The notes: a model not told the origin generated them from the letters alone. A DNA stretch of 64,000 nucleotides from Gavia stellata (GCF_030936135.1 NC_082610.1:21958428-22022427), one strand, 5' to 3'; positions 44,951 through 56,494 are shown, numbered from the stretch's first letter. Numbers and translations are program-made.

Positions 44951-45872
44951 TGTTACAAATCTGTAATATAAAAACTCATCTACACATTGTACGTAGGTGA
45001 GCAGGCACTTCTTTATTGCAGCGCTGGACGCACAGGGGATCGCTCCACCTAGTGTGCGTGCCTAATTTCTCCGCTACCAACGTTATATACAATCCAAATA
45101 TACATACTCATCATATTTTCCAAGAAACAATTAACATATTCATACAATTTCCGAGAACTCATTAATATATGTAAATGCTCGTGACGCATGCGCCTTCAGG
45201 TACACAGGTGGTCGTCTAAGGTCCTCTGGTGGTCATCCATAGTCTTCCTCGTGGTGTCCTTTAGTTGAACCCAATCTTTGCGCATGCTCGGGTGGGTTGC
45301 AAAATCCCATTCTTGGAATCTTCTTAAGTTTTCCCGGGTTTACGGACCAGGCCTACAACTTATCATTCTCTTGACAAGCAAATTCTACCTCTTCACAATG
45401 CTACATTGTTCATAGCTAGTTTATGATTAAATCAGAGATAGATCCTACCTAGTTACCCTTATAGAGAATATATATATATAAAAAATTTAATCTTTTTATT
45501 AATCCCTTTCTAGATTATACTTTTCTGTCAATTTCCATACCTAGGAATAATCAATGGTTATTTCTATTACTATCTATTGATTGGCATTCTTGATCTTCAT
45601 ATCAAGATGGGAAGGGTAAGGGGATTTCCAAGCAGCATCACTGGTGCATATCAGGTCACACTGTCACAGGACTTAAACAAAACTTTTCTATTCAATTCTT
45701 CATCATTCCATCTCGTTACTGTTAGTTCCTCAGTAGGGAACGGCGACTCCCTGGTGAGGTTCCTATGGTTATTGTTTCTAACTTAACAATCCTAACTTAT
45801 TTATTTCTTAATTAACTTTAACCTTTTCTTTATAATCATATTTTGATTAAAAACATCAGAGTATTTACAACA
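44951..45872 (-). mobile_element. LTR of ERV family A (3' LTR)
   Basis: Near-identical to 27521-28440, with the same TATATAA and AATAAA positions. The left flank is tcat, against the tcaa expected from the empty site at 33220 and seen at the right of the other LTR; one mismatch. Confidence 0.92.
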
Positions 45873-45921
45873 GTTCCCCCTTTTGAAAGTTTTGAAAATT
45901 ATTTCAATACTTTCAATTTAA

Positions 45922-47142
45922 TCAGTGAAGCAGATTATATGCTTCAAGTATAGATGTCAAAGGAGTTAAACGGTTCCTCATCCTCCAATTTATAATATAT
46001 AATATTACTGATAGAACAAGACTTATTAAAATCAATATCAGGAGAACAATGATAGGGTGGCATAACTTATTTAGGATGCCTGCAGCAGTAGGTGACCATC
46101 CAAAAAGAGTGTCCCACCATTTATGTTCTGCATCCTTTTCCACCCTCTCTAAAGCACGATGTATCTCTTTCACATTGTGATGTACAGTTATTTAAGTTCT
46201 TTGTCCATTTTCCTTGACCTTTTTCAAAATCTTGATTAAATCTTGGTGTTGTAGCAATTGTTTCACTAAAGTGAGATTCATTCCAATGGGTGTAGGCAAC
46301 AGTTCCTGAATTAATGTATAATTAGATTGCAAGAGCTGGTGAGATGTGGCTGGAGCCAAATGAGAGAAATCACATCCTGTGATTTCAGTGAAATTACAAA
46401 CACAAAAATTTGAGTGATTCCTAGTATCTATAACTACATCGTCTACAGATATAAAATCACAAGCCGTTCTCAAACATACACATCCCTTACCAATATATGT
46501 AATCACTGTCTCGGGGTTTTTGTCAGGGCGAGTCTCAAAATGACAAACATTTTGTTCAGTATCTAAACAGATATCCTGACCTCTCATTGTATTACCTTCA
46601 CAGATGAACCCTTGTTGTTCTTGTACAATACAAGGTTTCAAATCCACAGTTTGCCATTTCTGTCCTACTTTTTGGGCCCATACTTTATGCTCAAATGGAT
46701 AGGGTATGGTTCCGTTGTGATTTAATCCTAATGCAATAACAGGGTAAATTGGATACATTGATGCATTATGTATAGTTAATACAAAGGTTGTGGCTGTCCT
46801 TGTGATGGGATCGTAGGTAAAGTTTACCAAATTCCACCAGGACTGGAGTTTTCTTTCTAAATCAGTGGCACTATCCCAAATTATGTTTCGAATCTCAGTA
46901 GGGAGAGTGCCTTCTTCACCCTCTCTTATGATTGAAGCAGCCACTGATTATGCCCACAGTTGTGCCTGGATGCAACTGAGAGCCAAAGAGAGGTTATCTT
47001 GGACCACACCGAGTGCATCTATAGTCAATTCATGGTCTCCCACATTCACCTTTTCCCATTTTGGTAGTAAGTTTGACAACAGCCACTGGTTAGTTCCTAA
47101 ACCCAACAGGGAAGATTTCAAAGGCCGTTGTAATTTAGACAA
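45922..47142 (-). pseudogene. env: ERV-A env remnant, transmembrane-type part
   Basis: Three open pieces in sequence (47142-46948, 46944-46192, 46173-45922) give an envelope segment of the same type as ERV-C. Motifs: GLGTNQWLLSNLLPKWEKV, LSCIQAQLWA, FERKLQSWW-like SWWNLVNFTYDP, DICLDTEQNVCHFE, CVCLRTACDF, then the KWWDTLFGWSPTA phrase and a membrane anchor (HPIIVLLILILISLVLSVI). The N-terminal surface part is missing: the sequence joins an integrase remnant near 47150. Stops near 46945 and 46185 break the frame. Confidence 0.85.
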
Positions 47143-47149
47143 TCACTAA

Positions 47150-47451
47150 TTGTAGTAGCCAATTTGTCTCCTGACATATTTTGCTAATTTGCCTTTTTAA
47201 TGTCTGATTTATTTTTTCTGTTTTTCTACTTGATTGAGGCCTCCAGGGGGTATGTAAATTTCAGGTAATTCTAAAAATTTTATTAATATTTTGTATTACT
47301 TTTGCAACAAAATGTGGGCCTCTATCAGAAGATAATCCAATAGGTACTTCAAATCTTGGAAATATTTCCTGTAACAATTATTTAATGACTTCCTTTCCTT
47401 GATTGGTCCGACAAGTAAAAGCTTCAGGCCATTCTGTAAAAGTATCAACCC
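47150..47451 (-). pseudogene. pol: ERV-A integrase remnant
   Basis: On the minus strand it holds short stretches of integrase: a WPEAFTCRTNQ segment (near 47425), a DRGPHFVAK segment (near 47320) and a QVEKQKK-like segment with a catalytic Glu (near 47225). Frame changes and stops separate them. The 3' end is joined to env by a deletion, the 5' end is cut by the ERV-B LTR. Confidence 0.75.
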
Positions 47452-48118
47452 TGAATGAAGTGTTAAAGTACTGACGGTCCCTGACTGAGACCCTACTGTG
47501 ATACATAAAAGCTTTACTTGCATAGTTTTAGTTATTTGCTGAGCAGAGTTGATAATAGGATGTTTCAAGACGTGTAACTCTCTTCCTGACAAGATCAAAT
47601 GGGCCTTGAGGTAGCTCATTATGCCTCCTGAGTAAATCATTGATAACAGGGACTCGAGACGTTTGTTTCAAGATAAGCGCCAAAGAACTAGTTCAAACTG
47701 ACCCTTTTGTAACATTCCGAGGCCAAAGGATGGATGAGCCAATTCCATGACCATGTATGGACAAAGGAAGCCCAAAGTTCAACTAGCGGACAGTGTGAGG
47801 AAGACTATGAACGACCACCGGAGGGTGAAAAGACCCTAACCCTAATTTTACTGCGCATGCTTGGTCTATGCAAATGAATTCCGGGAACTCATCCACATAA
47901 GACTGCCCTTTTTAGAATTCTGATGAATATGTATGATTTTTCTGTATATGAACTGAGGTGCTTTGCTAACCTGTTGGAGCACTCGTGGTGGACAAATCCC
48001 CAGTGCTGCCCAGCGCTGTATTAAAGAATGCCTGCTTAATAACAAACTAGTTGTTATTGAGTTATTCATCTCAGAAAACCGTCCCGATCACGGGCTCGGT
48101 ACCGACTTTGTTGTTTCA
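47452..48118 (+). mobile_element. ERV-B copy 2, 5' LTR
   Basis: TGAATGAAGTGTTAAAGTAC to TTGTTTCA, 667 bp. ATTAAA in the GCGCTG..GCCTGCT module lies near 48020. The primer site follows after a gttt spacer. Confidence 0.92.
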
Positions 48119-48122
48119 GTTT

Positions 48123-48140
48123 TGGCGACCCAGGTGGGAC
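48123..48140 (+). promoter_or_regulatory. ERV-B primer-binding site
   Basis: TGGCGACCCAGGTGGGAC, four bases after the LTR end. It is almost the same as that of ERV-A. It resembles arginine tRNA 3' ends; the match is by eye only. The site is deleted in the minus-strand copy. Confidence 0.7.
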
Positions 48141-48638
48141 AATCTCTGTCCGGCTGCAGGAACCTCTGAGTTGGCGACTCCCTAGGCCGGCCCCGGAGAA
48201 TTCTCTGGAGGGACTCACCGATTCGGTGGATCCTCCCGGGGACAGACACGGACCTCTGGTAAGAATAAGGCATTCTTTTTGGTTTGGGACTGGTCATTTG
48301 AAGCTGCTCATAAGTCACGGTTCATGAGAACCCCGCTGGGTGGCATACAATTGTGTGTATGATTTTTATTAATCACTTGGTTACTACGTTGCATGATTTG
48401 TATTGTTCATTTGGTTAGTACGGTCATTTGTTTGTGTATTTGTATTTGATTGCAGTTTACATATGTGTGTGTGATGCACACATATGTCTGATATACGCGT
48501 ATTTGAAAATCTTTCATCAGCCTAAGTCGGTATTTGTTACCCGGGAGTTAATGGTTGTTATTTTATCTGTGATAGTATCTGTTAGTTGTGTGTAGTGTTC
48601 GTGCCCTGACCCCTGTCCTTGTGTCCTATAAATTTAGA

Positions 48639-50184
48639 ATGGGGAACCAACAAGGCGGAGTGTTGAAAAAGAGCCCTTTGGGCTGCATTTTAGAGCCCTG
48701 GAAAGATATCGGGGGACCACCTGGAGGGACTGTAAATCGTAAGACCTTAATTAAATATTGTAACCAGTGGTGGCCTTTATACAAGCTAGATGATGGAAAA
48801 AATGGCCTTTTAATGGAACTTTAAAGTACAACACTTTGTTGCAGCTTATGTTATTTCTGCGCCGAGAAGGAAAATGGGATGAAGTGGTTTATGCAGATGT
48901 TTTTCACTTTGCGAAATCACCCTGAATGGCAAAAAGAATGCGGAATCAATTTAGCACCCCAGGACCCTATGGTCCTGGCGATAGAAAAAGAGAACAAGAA
49001 GCAAAATAGGAAGCTAAAAAGATGCTGCTCGGCTTGCAGCATTGGGCAAAGATGTTTAAAGATTGGTTCACAGAATGAGAGAGTAGAGGATTGCTTGCCT
49101 CCACCAGAAGGAGAAGGTGATAGAGAAGGAGATGCTGGCACTGTTGGGGGTGAAGAATCAGAGGCAAGGGAAAGGGAAGAGATTAATGTTAAATTTTCTC
49201 CCACCATTACCAGAACTCGAAGTAAAGTGGGACCTATCCTACAGGCTCCACTAAGACAGGCAATGGGAGCAGGAGGATCTGTCAGAATTAAAGTACCTTT
49301 CACTTTAGCAGATTTAGAGGGATGGCGAGCTACTGCAGGTGATTATTGGGATGATCCCGAAAAGGTTGCTAAAGGCTTTGAATTGATTGTTAAAACCCAG
49401 GACCCTGACTGGGAAGATGTGGATGCAATGTTGGATGCAGTGTTTAGTGAGTCAGAGAAGCAGATGGTTGTGAGAGCGGCTAGAACCCAGGTACAGGCTC
49501 TGGTTTTGGCTGGAACTCTGCCCGGAACAGTGGATAACCATGTTCCGATTCCTAATCCCGGTTGGGACCCTAATCAGACGGGAGCCCGGAATTTGTTAGT
49601 GCGGTACAGGGAATGGATTGCTTATGGAATAAGAAATGCTGTCCCAAAATCAGTGAAGTGGTCTAAATTGTATGAAATTAAACAAGATAGAAAAGAATCC
49701 CCTACTGATTTTTTGAACCGATTAAAAGAAGGAATGCAGAAATATACCCCTTTAGACCCTACCTCTCAGGAGGGAAAGGGTCATTTGATATTCCTGTTTT
49801 TGGGACAGTCGGCGGATGGTATCAGGAGAAAGTTACAGAAAGTGCAAGGGACAGATATGAGAGATTTAGAGAAATTGTTGGAGGCTGCCTGGCAAGTGTA
49901 TCGGAATAGGGATAGTCAGAAAGGGAGAGTAATGAGCAAAACAATTGCCAGTGCTACAGCGGCTGCCTTACGCACCACAGGGGGCCAGGTACCCCCTCGG
50001 AACCCATCAGGAAACAACACTGTTGGAGGGAGGGGAGCCATGAGGATCGGTGTAAGTGCCCACCTAGGGGAAATCAACCCCTCCTGAAAGATCAGTGTGC
50101 TTACTGCAAGCAAATGGGGCATTGGAAAAGGGATTGCCCGAAGTTGGGCAACCCGGTGATGGTAACAGATGTAGAAGATGATTG
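48639..50184 (+). pseudogene. gag: ERV-B copy 2 gag, frameshifted
   Basis: It begins MGNQQGGVLKKSPL at 48639. An A6 run at 48797-48802 puts the matrix out of frame (stop near 48822); a second frame change near 48890 leads into the long piece 48879-50087 with LAPQDPMVLAIEKEN, the proline-rich linker, and capsid (SDGIRRKLQKVQGTDMRDL). A frame change near 50070 precedes the CCHC box [17 protein letters not shown]. The region ends in TGA (50182-50184), and the protease frame follows in phase, which points to stop-codon readthrough for Gag-Pol. Single zinc knuckle, class I like. Confidence 0.9.
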
Positions 50185-52057
50185 ACGGGGACCAGGGCAA
50201 TCTTCCCTAGCGGAGCCCTTGGTAAAAGTTCAGCTAGGGAAAGAAAAGAAACCTGTAGAATTTTTAATAGATACAGGTGCTATGTTTTCAGTGTTGAATC
50301 AGACCTTATTACCTGTGAGTAGGCAAACTGTTAATATTGTAGGAGCAACTGGACAGGTTGAGAAGGCGTTCTTTCTGAAACCATTAAAATTCAAAATTGG
50401 GAAAAGTGTAGGGATTCATAAATTCCTCTACCTGCCTGAGGCTCCTAAACCACTTTTGGGAAGGGACTTATTAGAACAACTGAATGCCGAAAATAAGATT
50501 TAGAAAAGGAGAAATTGAATTTAAAATACCAGAAGAAAACCACATGGAAATTTTAAGTTTGGCTCTTACTGAACCCCAAATTAGGGAAGAAAGAATTCCA
50601 CAAGAAATAAAAGACCAGGTATACCCAGGAGTATGGGCCTCAGGGATACCTGGAAAGGCTAAAAATGCAGAATTGGTTGTTGTTAAACTCAAAGAGGGAG
50701 CACGACCTGTTAGGGTAAAGCAGTATCCTCTGAAATTGGAAGACAGGCGAGGAGTGAAAAGCATTATAGAAGAGTTTATAAAATTTGGATTATTAATTGA
50801 ATGTTCTTCAGAATATAACACTCCTATTCTACCTGTCAAAGAGCCTGATGGCAAAACCTATCGATTAGTACAGGACCTGAGGGCAATAAATAAGATAGTG
50901 GAAGATTTACACCCGGTAGTGGCAAACCCATACACCTTATTGACTAATTTAAAGGAAACCTGTGAATGGTTCACAGTATTAGATCTGAAAGATGCATTCT
51001 TTTGCCTCACCTTGGCCCCTGAAAGCCGCAATTTGTTTGCCTTTGAATGGGAAAACCCTGATTCAGGACGAAAAACCCAACTAACCTGGACAGTGCTACC
51101 TCAAGGATTTAAAAACAGCCCCACAATCTTTGGAAATCAATTAGCTAAAGAATTAGAGGCCTGGGAAAGACCTCAGGGAAATGGGAATTTTTTGCAATAT
51201 GTGGATGATATCTTGATAGCCACAGAAACGAATGAAGAATGTAAAGAATGGACTGTGAGTTTGTTGAATTTTCTTGGACTAAGTGGTTACCGAGTCTCAT
51301 TACAGAAAGCCCAGATCCTGAAGAAAGAAGTAATATACTTGGGATTTGTGATTTCTAAGGGACAGAGACAGCTCGGAAAAGACCGAAAAGAAGCTATTTG
51401 CAGGACTCCAGAACCAACCACGGTAAAAGAGCTTCGAACCTTTTTGGGAATGACAGGTTGGTGCCGATTATGGATTTATAATTATGGACTTATGGTTAAG
51501 CCATTATACGAACTACTGGAAAACAGCCAGACACAATTAGTATGGACTGACGAAGCTAGAAGGGCATTTAAAAAATTGAAATTGGAACTGATGAGGGCTC
51601 CAGCTTTGGGCCTGCCTGATATAACAAAGCCCTTCTGGCTGTTTTCGTATGAAAGGCAAGGAGTGGCTTTGGGAATTCTGGCTCAGAAGCTGGGTCCTTA
51701 TAAACGAGCAGTAGCCTACTTTTCTAAACAATTGGATGAAGTTAGTAAAGGATGGCCAGGATGCCTTCGAGCAGTAGGTGCTGTTGTGTTGATTATTCAA
51801 GAAGCCCGAAAGTTAACTCTGGGGCAAAAGATGGTTGTGTATACTTCTCATGCTGTGACTTCCGTCTTGGAACAAAAAGGGGGACACTGGCTCTCGCCAT
51901 CAAGATTTTTGAAATATCAAGCAGTATTGATGGAACAAGATGATGTGGAAATTACTACATCTACTGTCATTAACCCTGCTTCTTTTCTAAGCGATAAGCA
52001 GGAAATGGAAACTGTTGTGCATGACTGCATAGAGACCATTGAGGCCGTGTATGCAAG
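50185..52057 (+). pseudogene. pol: ERV-B copy 2 pol, first part: protease, RT, start of RNase H
   Basis: Protease (EFLIDTGAMFSVLN, LLGRDLLEQLNAE) is open from just after the gag TGA to about 50500, where a 1-nt insertion near 50487 shifts the frame. RT then runs open through NTPILPVKEPDGKTYRLVQD, FTVLDLKDAFFCL, the QYVDDILIATE active site (around 51200) and TGWCRLWIYNYGLMVKPLYE to the RNase H connection, where the solo LTR starts at 52058. Apart from the insertion and the LTR this piece is remarkably open. Confidence 0.93.
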
Positions 52058-52985
52058 TGTTGTAAATATTCCGATTTTTTTAAATCAAAATATGATTATA
52101 TAGAAAAGGTTAAATATAATTAATAGATAAATAAGATAGGATTGTTAAGTTAGAAACAATAACCATAGGAACCTCACCAGGGAGTCGCCGTTCCCTACTG
52201 AGGAACTAACACTATCGAGATGGAATGATGAAGAATTGAATAGAAAAGTTTTGTTTGAGTCTTGTAACAGTGTGACCTGATATGCACCAGTGATGCTGCT
52301 TGAAAAATCCCCTTTACCCTCCCATCTTGATATGAATATCAAGAATGCCAATCGATAGATACTAAAAGAAATAAACATTGATTATTCATAGGCATGGAAA
52401 TTGACAGAAACTTATAAGCTAGAAACGTGATTATTAAAAGATTAAGATTTTTATATATATATATATTTTCTGTATAAGGGTAACTAGGTATGAGCTATCC
52501 CTGATTTAATCATAAACTAGCTATGAACAATGTAGCATTGTGAAGAGGTAGAATTTGCTTGTCAAGAGAATGATAAGTTGTAGGCCTGGTCAGTAAACCG
52601 GGGAAAACTTAAGAAGATTCCAAGAATGGGATTTTGCAACCAACCCGAGCATGCGCAAAGATTGGATTCAACTAAAGGACACCATGAGGAAGACTATGGA
52701 CGACCACCAGAGGACCTTAGACGACCACCTGTGTACCTGAAGGCGCATGCGTCACGAGCATTTACATATATTAATGAGTTCTCGGAAATTGTATGAATAT
52801 GTTAATTGTTTCTTGGAAAATATGATGAATATGTATACTTTGATTGTATATAACTTTGGTAGCGGAGAAGCTAGGTACGCACACTAGGTGGAGCGATCCC
52901 CTGTGCGTCCAGCGCTGCAATAAAGAAGTGCCTGCTCACCCACATACATTGTGTAGATGAGTTTTTATATTACAGATTTGTAACA
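52058..52985 (+). mobile_element. Solo LTR of ERV family A nested in ERV-B
   Basis: It starts TGTTGTAAATATTCC and ends ATTTGTAACA, 928 bp, and contains TATATAA and the AATAAA module. It is flanked by CAAG (52054-52057 and 52986-52989), a 4-bp duplication typical of class I viruses; the intact site is seen in the minus-strand ERV-B copy (near 39168). No internal part remains, so it formed by LTR-LTR recombination. Confidence 0.95.
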
Positions 52986-54661
52986 CAAGCAGGCCTGACT
53001 TGAAGGAGGAGCTGCTGGAGGAAGCTGAACACACTTGGTATACCGACGGGAGTAGTTTTGTAAAGGATGGAGCTCGGATGGCGGGGTATGCCGTGACCAC
53101 CACAGATCAAGTGGTGGAAGCAAAGTCACTCCCTAAGGGTACATCTGCACAATGAGCCGAAATAATTGCTTTGGTGAGATCATTAGAGCTGTCTGAAGGA
53201 CTACGAGTGAATATCTGGACAGATTCAAAGTATGCTTTTGGTGTCGTTCATGCCCATGGAGCTATTTGGAAGGAACGGGGACTTCTGACGGCCCAAGGAA
53301 AACATATTAAGCATGCTGACATGATCCTAAGACTTTTGGATGCGGTACAGTTGCCCTCGGCGGTTGCAATTATGCATTGCAAAGGGCATCAGAAGGGTAA
53401 CACTGCTCAGGAAGTGGGGAATAAATTGGCAGATTATGAGGCAAAAAGAACGGCCGAACAAGGTGAGGTATTAAGTTTGGTTCCTGAAAGAGCTTTGCCA
53501 CTACCAGACTTGGTTGATTATGATGAAAAGGATCTTAAATTAATTAAAGATCTGGAAGCAGAAGTTGAATCATCAGGTTGGGCAAAATTAAAAGATAATA
53601 GAATAATAGTTCCCTTTAAAATATTATGGAAACTGGTGAAAACAGAACATGACAAGACCCATTGGGGAACTGAGGCTTTGTATAATTCCCTTACAAAGCA
53701 AATAGTGGCCAGGAATTTGTTTCAAACTGTGAAAACCGTGGGTGATAGATGTGAAACGTGCTTAAAGAATAATCCAAAAGTAGAAAATCGTGTAAAATTT
53801 GGAAGTATTGATAAAGGGAAAGTTCCAGGTCAAAATTGGCAGATAGATTTTTCAGAACTCCCTAGAAAAGGGGGGTATAGGTATCTATTAGTATTAACTG
53901 ACACCTTTTCTGGGTGGCCCGAAGCCTTCCCTTGTAGGACCAATAAAGCCCGAGAGGTAACAAAAATTTTATTGAGAGAAATTATTCCTAGATTTGGAGT
54001 GCCAGAAGTGATTTCCTCTGATAGGGGACCACACTTTGTCTCACAAATAGTTCAACAAGTTAGTAAATTTTTAGAAATTAACTGGAAATTGCACACAGCT
54101 TATCGCCCGCAAGCGAGTGGGCAAGTGGAAAAGATGAATCACTTAATAAAGACACAGTTGAGTAAGATTTGCCAGGAAACCAATTTAAGGTGGGATCAAG
54201 CCCTCTCGATTGCGTTACTAAGGCTCCGAGTCAAATCAAGGACTAAGGAGAAACTGAGTCCTTTTGAAATTTTGTATGGAAGACCATTTCAAACTAGGTA
54301 TCAAGGGCAAGATCTCACCCAAGTAGGAGAAATTAATATACAGCAATATCTGATTGCATTGGGGAAGCAATTACAAAAAGTAAATAAATTAGTAATGTCT
54401 ACTAGAGCATGGGGTTTGGATTCCCCGGTGCATTTGTTTAAACCTGGGGATTGGGTTTATGTTAAAAATATTTCAGGTGATCCTCTTGAAGAGAAATGGA
54501 GTGGCCCCTTTCAAGTTCTACTCACAACCTACACTGCAGTCAAGCTTGAGAAACACGCTGCTTGGATCCACTATTCAAGAATTAAGAAAGCGCCCAGTGG
54601 ATCATGGAAATCCCAACCCATAGGACCCATGCCTGTAAGACTGATACGAAACAAATATTAA
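52986..54661 (+). pseudogene. pol: ERV-B copy 2 pol, second part: RNase H and complete integrase
   Basis: Continues RNase H (EHTWYTDGSSFVKDGARM, TDSKYAFGVVHAHGAIWKER, MHCKGHQKGNTAQEVGNKLA). A TGA at 53154-53156 replaces an Arg codon kept in the minus copy, a CpG-type change. The frame is open from there to 54661: zinc-binding N-terminus (HWGTEALYNSL, CETCLKNN), DDE core with QIDFSELPRK, SSDRGPHFVS and [10 protein letters not shown], and a C-terminal domain ending KAPSGSWKSQPIG. Integrase inserts viral DNA in the host genome. This is the only integrase in the window without an interruption, but it cannot be made as part of Gag-Pol because of the lesions upstream. Confidence 0.93.
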
Positions 54662-55499
54662 TGTATGATACGTGGTGTGCAGGAAAATTGATATTCTATA
54701 ATGTAACCGACCCAGAAATAATGTGTAAATTTTTAATTCTGCCAACACTCTTTTCGAGTCAAGAGAATCTAGAATATTGGTTACCGGAAGTATATTGGTA
54801 ATAATAATAAAACATACGATTTAGATCTTTGCGAGACCACCCCTGACGGCCTTTTGTGTGCACAATAATCCCAATTATATGAACCTTGCTTGTTAGAACA
54901 TTCTGTTAATAGTTGTAAATGGATAATCCTTTCTCCTAATGTATTCAAAATGTTTGTAAAGGTTAATGCTAGATATGTGTGCTTGGTGACTAACAATCAA
55001 TAGTTGAAGAATGTAACGTAACCAGCCCATTCATTAAACTTGGCATGGGCAAACATACTCATTCTTTGCATATACAGAGGAGCAAGTGGCAATGTTTTAG
55101 CATTATGAGAGCTTTAAGTTAAGTCATGCAAGATTATCTCTAAAGAAATTAAACGAGATACTGAACCAATCTCAAGAACTTCAAGAACACTTAAGAAAGC
55201 GAAATAAGACACTAGCAGAATCTGTCATTAAAACAGTGATAACTAAAGACAAACTTGTTGGACTATCTAGTCAAATTGAATCTGATACTGCCCATCATTG
55301 GTGGGATATCTTTTCAGGATACTCACCCTCTGCAAAACAAACTTTGAATGTTTTAGTTCATCCACTTTTGATACTGTTGGTATTTGTTATCATACTAACA
55401 GTCGTCAATTGCCTCTTGTGGTATAAGCTGAAAAAGCTGACTGTCAGAGTTTGGGCTTTGCCTAAGGTAATGAAATACGATAATTTTGAATCTTTCTAA
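54600..55499 (+). pseudogene. env: ERV-B copy 2 env, shortened and frameshifted
   Basis: Overlaps the pol end. The open first part (54604-54801) shows KQILMYDTWCAGKLIFYN; a stop follows near 54801, and the middle (54802-55230) is broken by several stops. The last open piece (55236-55499) carries LSSQIESDTAHHWWDIF, GYSPSAKQTLNVLV and a membrane anchor. As in the minus copy, only about 290 codons of envelope exist; most of the surface subunit was lost before the two copies parted. Confidence 0.82.
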
Positions 55500-55516
55500 A
55501 AGAATTTACAAAGTTT

Positions 55517-55532
55517 AAAGAAAAGGGGGGAA
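55517..55532 (+). other. ERV-B polypurine tract
   Basis: The purine run aaagaaaaggggggaa directly before the LTR start TGAATGAAGGG; the usual second-strand priming site. Confidence 0.8.
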
Positions 55533-56119
55533 TGAATGAAGGGTTAAATCACTGACGGTCCCTGGCTGAGACACTACTGTGATACATAAAAGCTTTACTT
55601 GCATAGTTTTAGTTATTCCTTGAGCAGAACTGATAATAGGATGTTTCAAGATATGTAACTCCCTTCCTGATAAGATCAAATGGGCCTTGAGGTAGCTCGT
55701 TAACATTCCGAGGCCAAAGGATGGATAAGCCAATCCCATGACTATGTATGGACAAAGGAAGCCCGAAGTTCAACTAGCAGACAGTGTGAAGAAGACTATG
55801 AATGACCACCGGAGGGTGAAAAGACCCTAATCCTAATTTTACTGCGCATGCTTGGACTATGCAAATGAATTCCAGGAACTCATCTACATAAGACCAGATA
55901 AGACCAGTCTTTGTAGAAATCTGATGAATATGTATGATTTTTCTGTATATGAACTGAGGTGCTTTGCTAACCTGTTGGAGCACTCGTGGTGGACAAATCC
56001 CCAGTGCTGCCCAGCGATGTATTAAAGTATGCCTGCTTAATAACAAACTAGTTGTTATTGAGTTATTCATCTCGGAAAACCGTCCCGATCGTGGGCTCGG
56101 TACCGACTTTGTTGTTTCA
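55533..56119 (+). mobile_element. ERV-B copy 2, 3' LTR with internal deletion
   Basis: Same ends as the 5' LTR but 80 bp shorter: it lacks the stretch around gataacagggactcgagacg that is present at 47640-47710. A small insertion (agaccagataagaccagtct, near 55890-55915) is unique to it. Confidence 0.9.
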
Positions 56120-56494
56120 ACTGCATCGCTGAACTGATATAATGATAATCCCAGAACTTCAGACTGAACTAATATCCAAACCACTGAGAAGACTTGGTAT
56201 CGACTATGCATAAGATAACTGATTTTTCCACAGAATTACTTCAATAAGGCTCTTAGAAATTATTATTAATAATATTGATACTATTATAGTATTAATAGTA
56301 TTATTGCGTGCATAATCAGGTTAGAATTGAAATATTTTATATTCTATTTCTTTTTCCAGGTTGTAAGAGGACAGGTAGATTTGAGAATGTGTGACAAGGT
56401 TAATCACCTTCTGTTTAGTTGGTGAAATCCAGGTAAGAAGGATTGAGACTTATGGAGATTATAAAATATATCCGTAAGTTTCAAAGGGGGGAAA
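56120..56494. other. Unassigned AT-rich stretch before an LTR-C
   Basis: No gene seen. It ends in a purine tract (caaaggggggaaa) directly before a family-C LTR, as the internal tail of a provirus would. It does not resemble the env end at 2900-2990, so its origin is open. Confidence 0.45.

Larger units (their letters stand above)
44951..47451 (-). mobile_element. ERV family A, 3' half of a provirus (integrase piece-env-LTR)
   Basis: Minus-strand order is integrase remnant (47451-47150), env (47142-45922), polypurine tract and 3' LTR (45872-44951). It is the complement of the half at 24409-28440: together they would cover most of one provirus, except part of pol. The right edge is cut by the start of an ERV-B LTR at 47452. 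Confidence 0.9.
47452..56119 (+). mobile_element. ERV family B provirus, copy 2 (plus strand)
   Basis: Complete order 5' LTR, primer site, gag, protease-RT, nested solo LTR, RNase H-integrase, short env, polypurine tract, 3' LTR. It is the reverse-orientation partner of 36814-43468 and keeps the full integrase that copy lacks. Flanks differ (caaccc on the left, actgca on the right), so no target duplication is seen. Lesions in gag, protease and RNase H make it non-functional in its own right. Confidence 0.94.
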
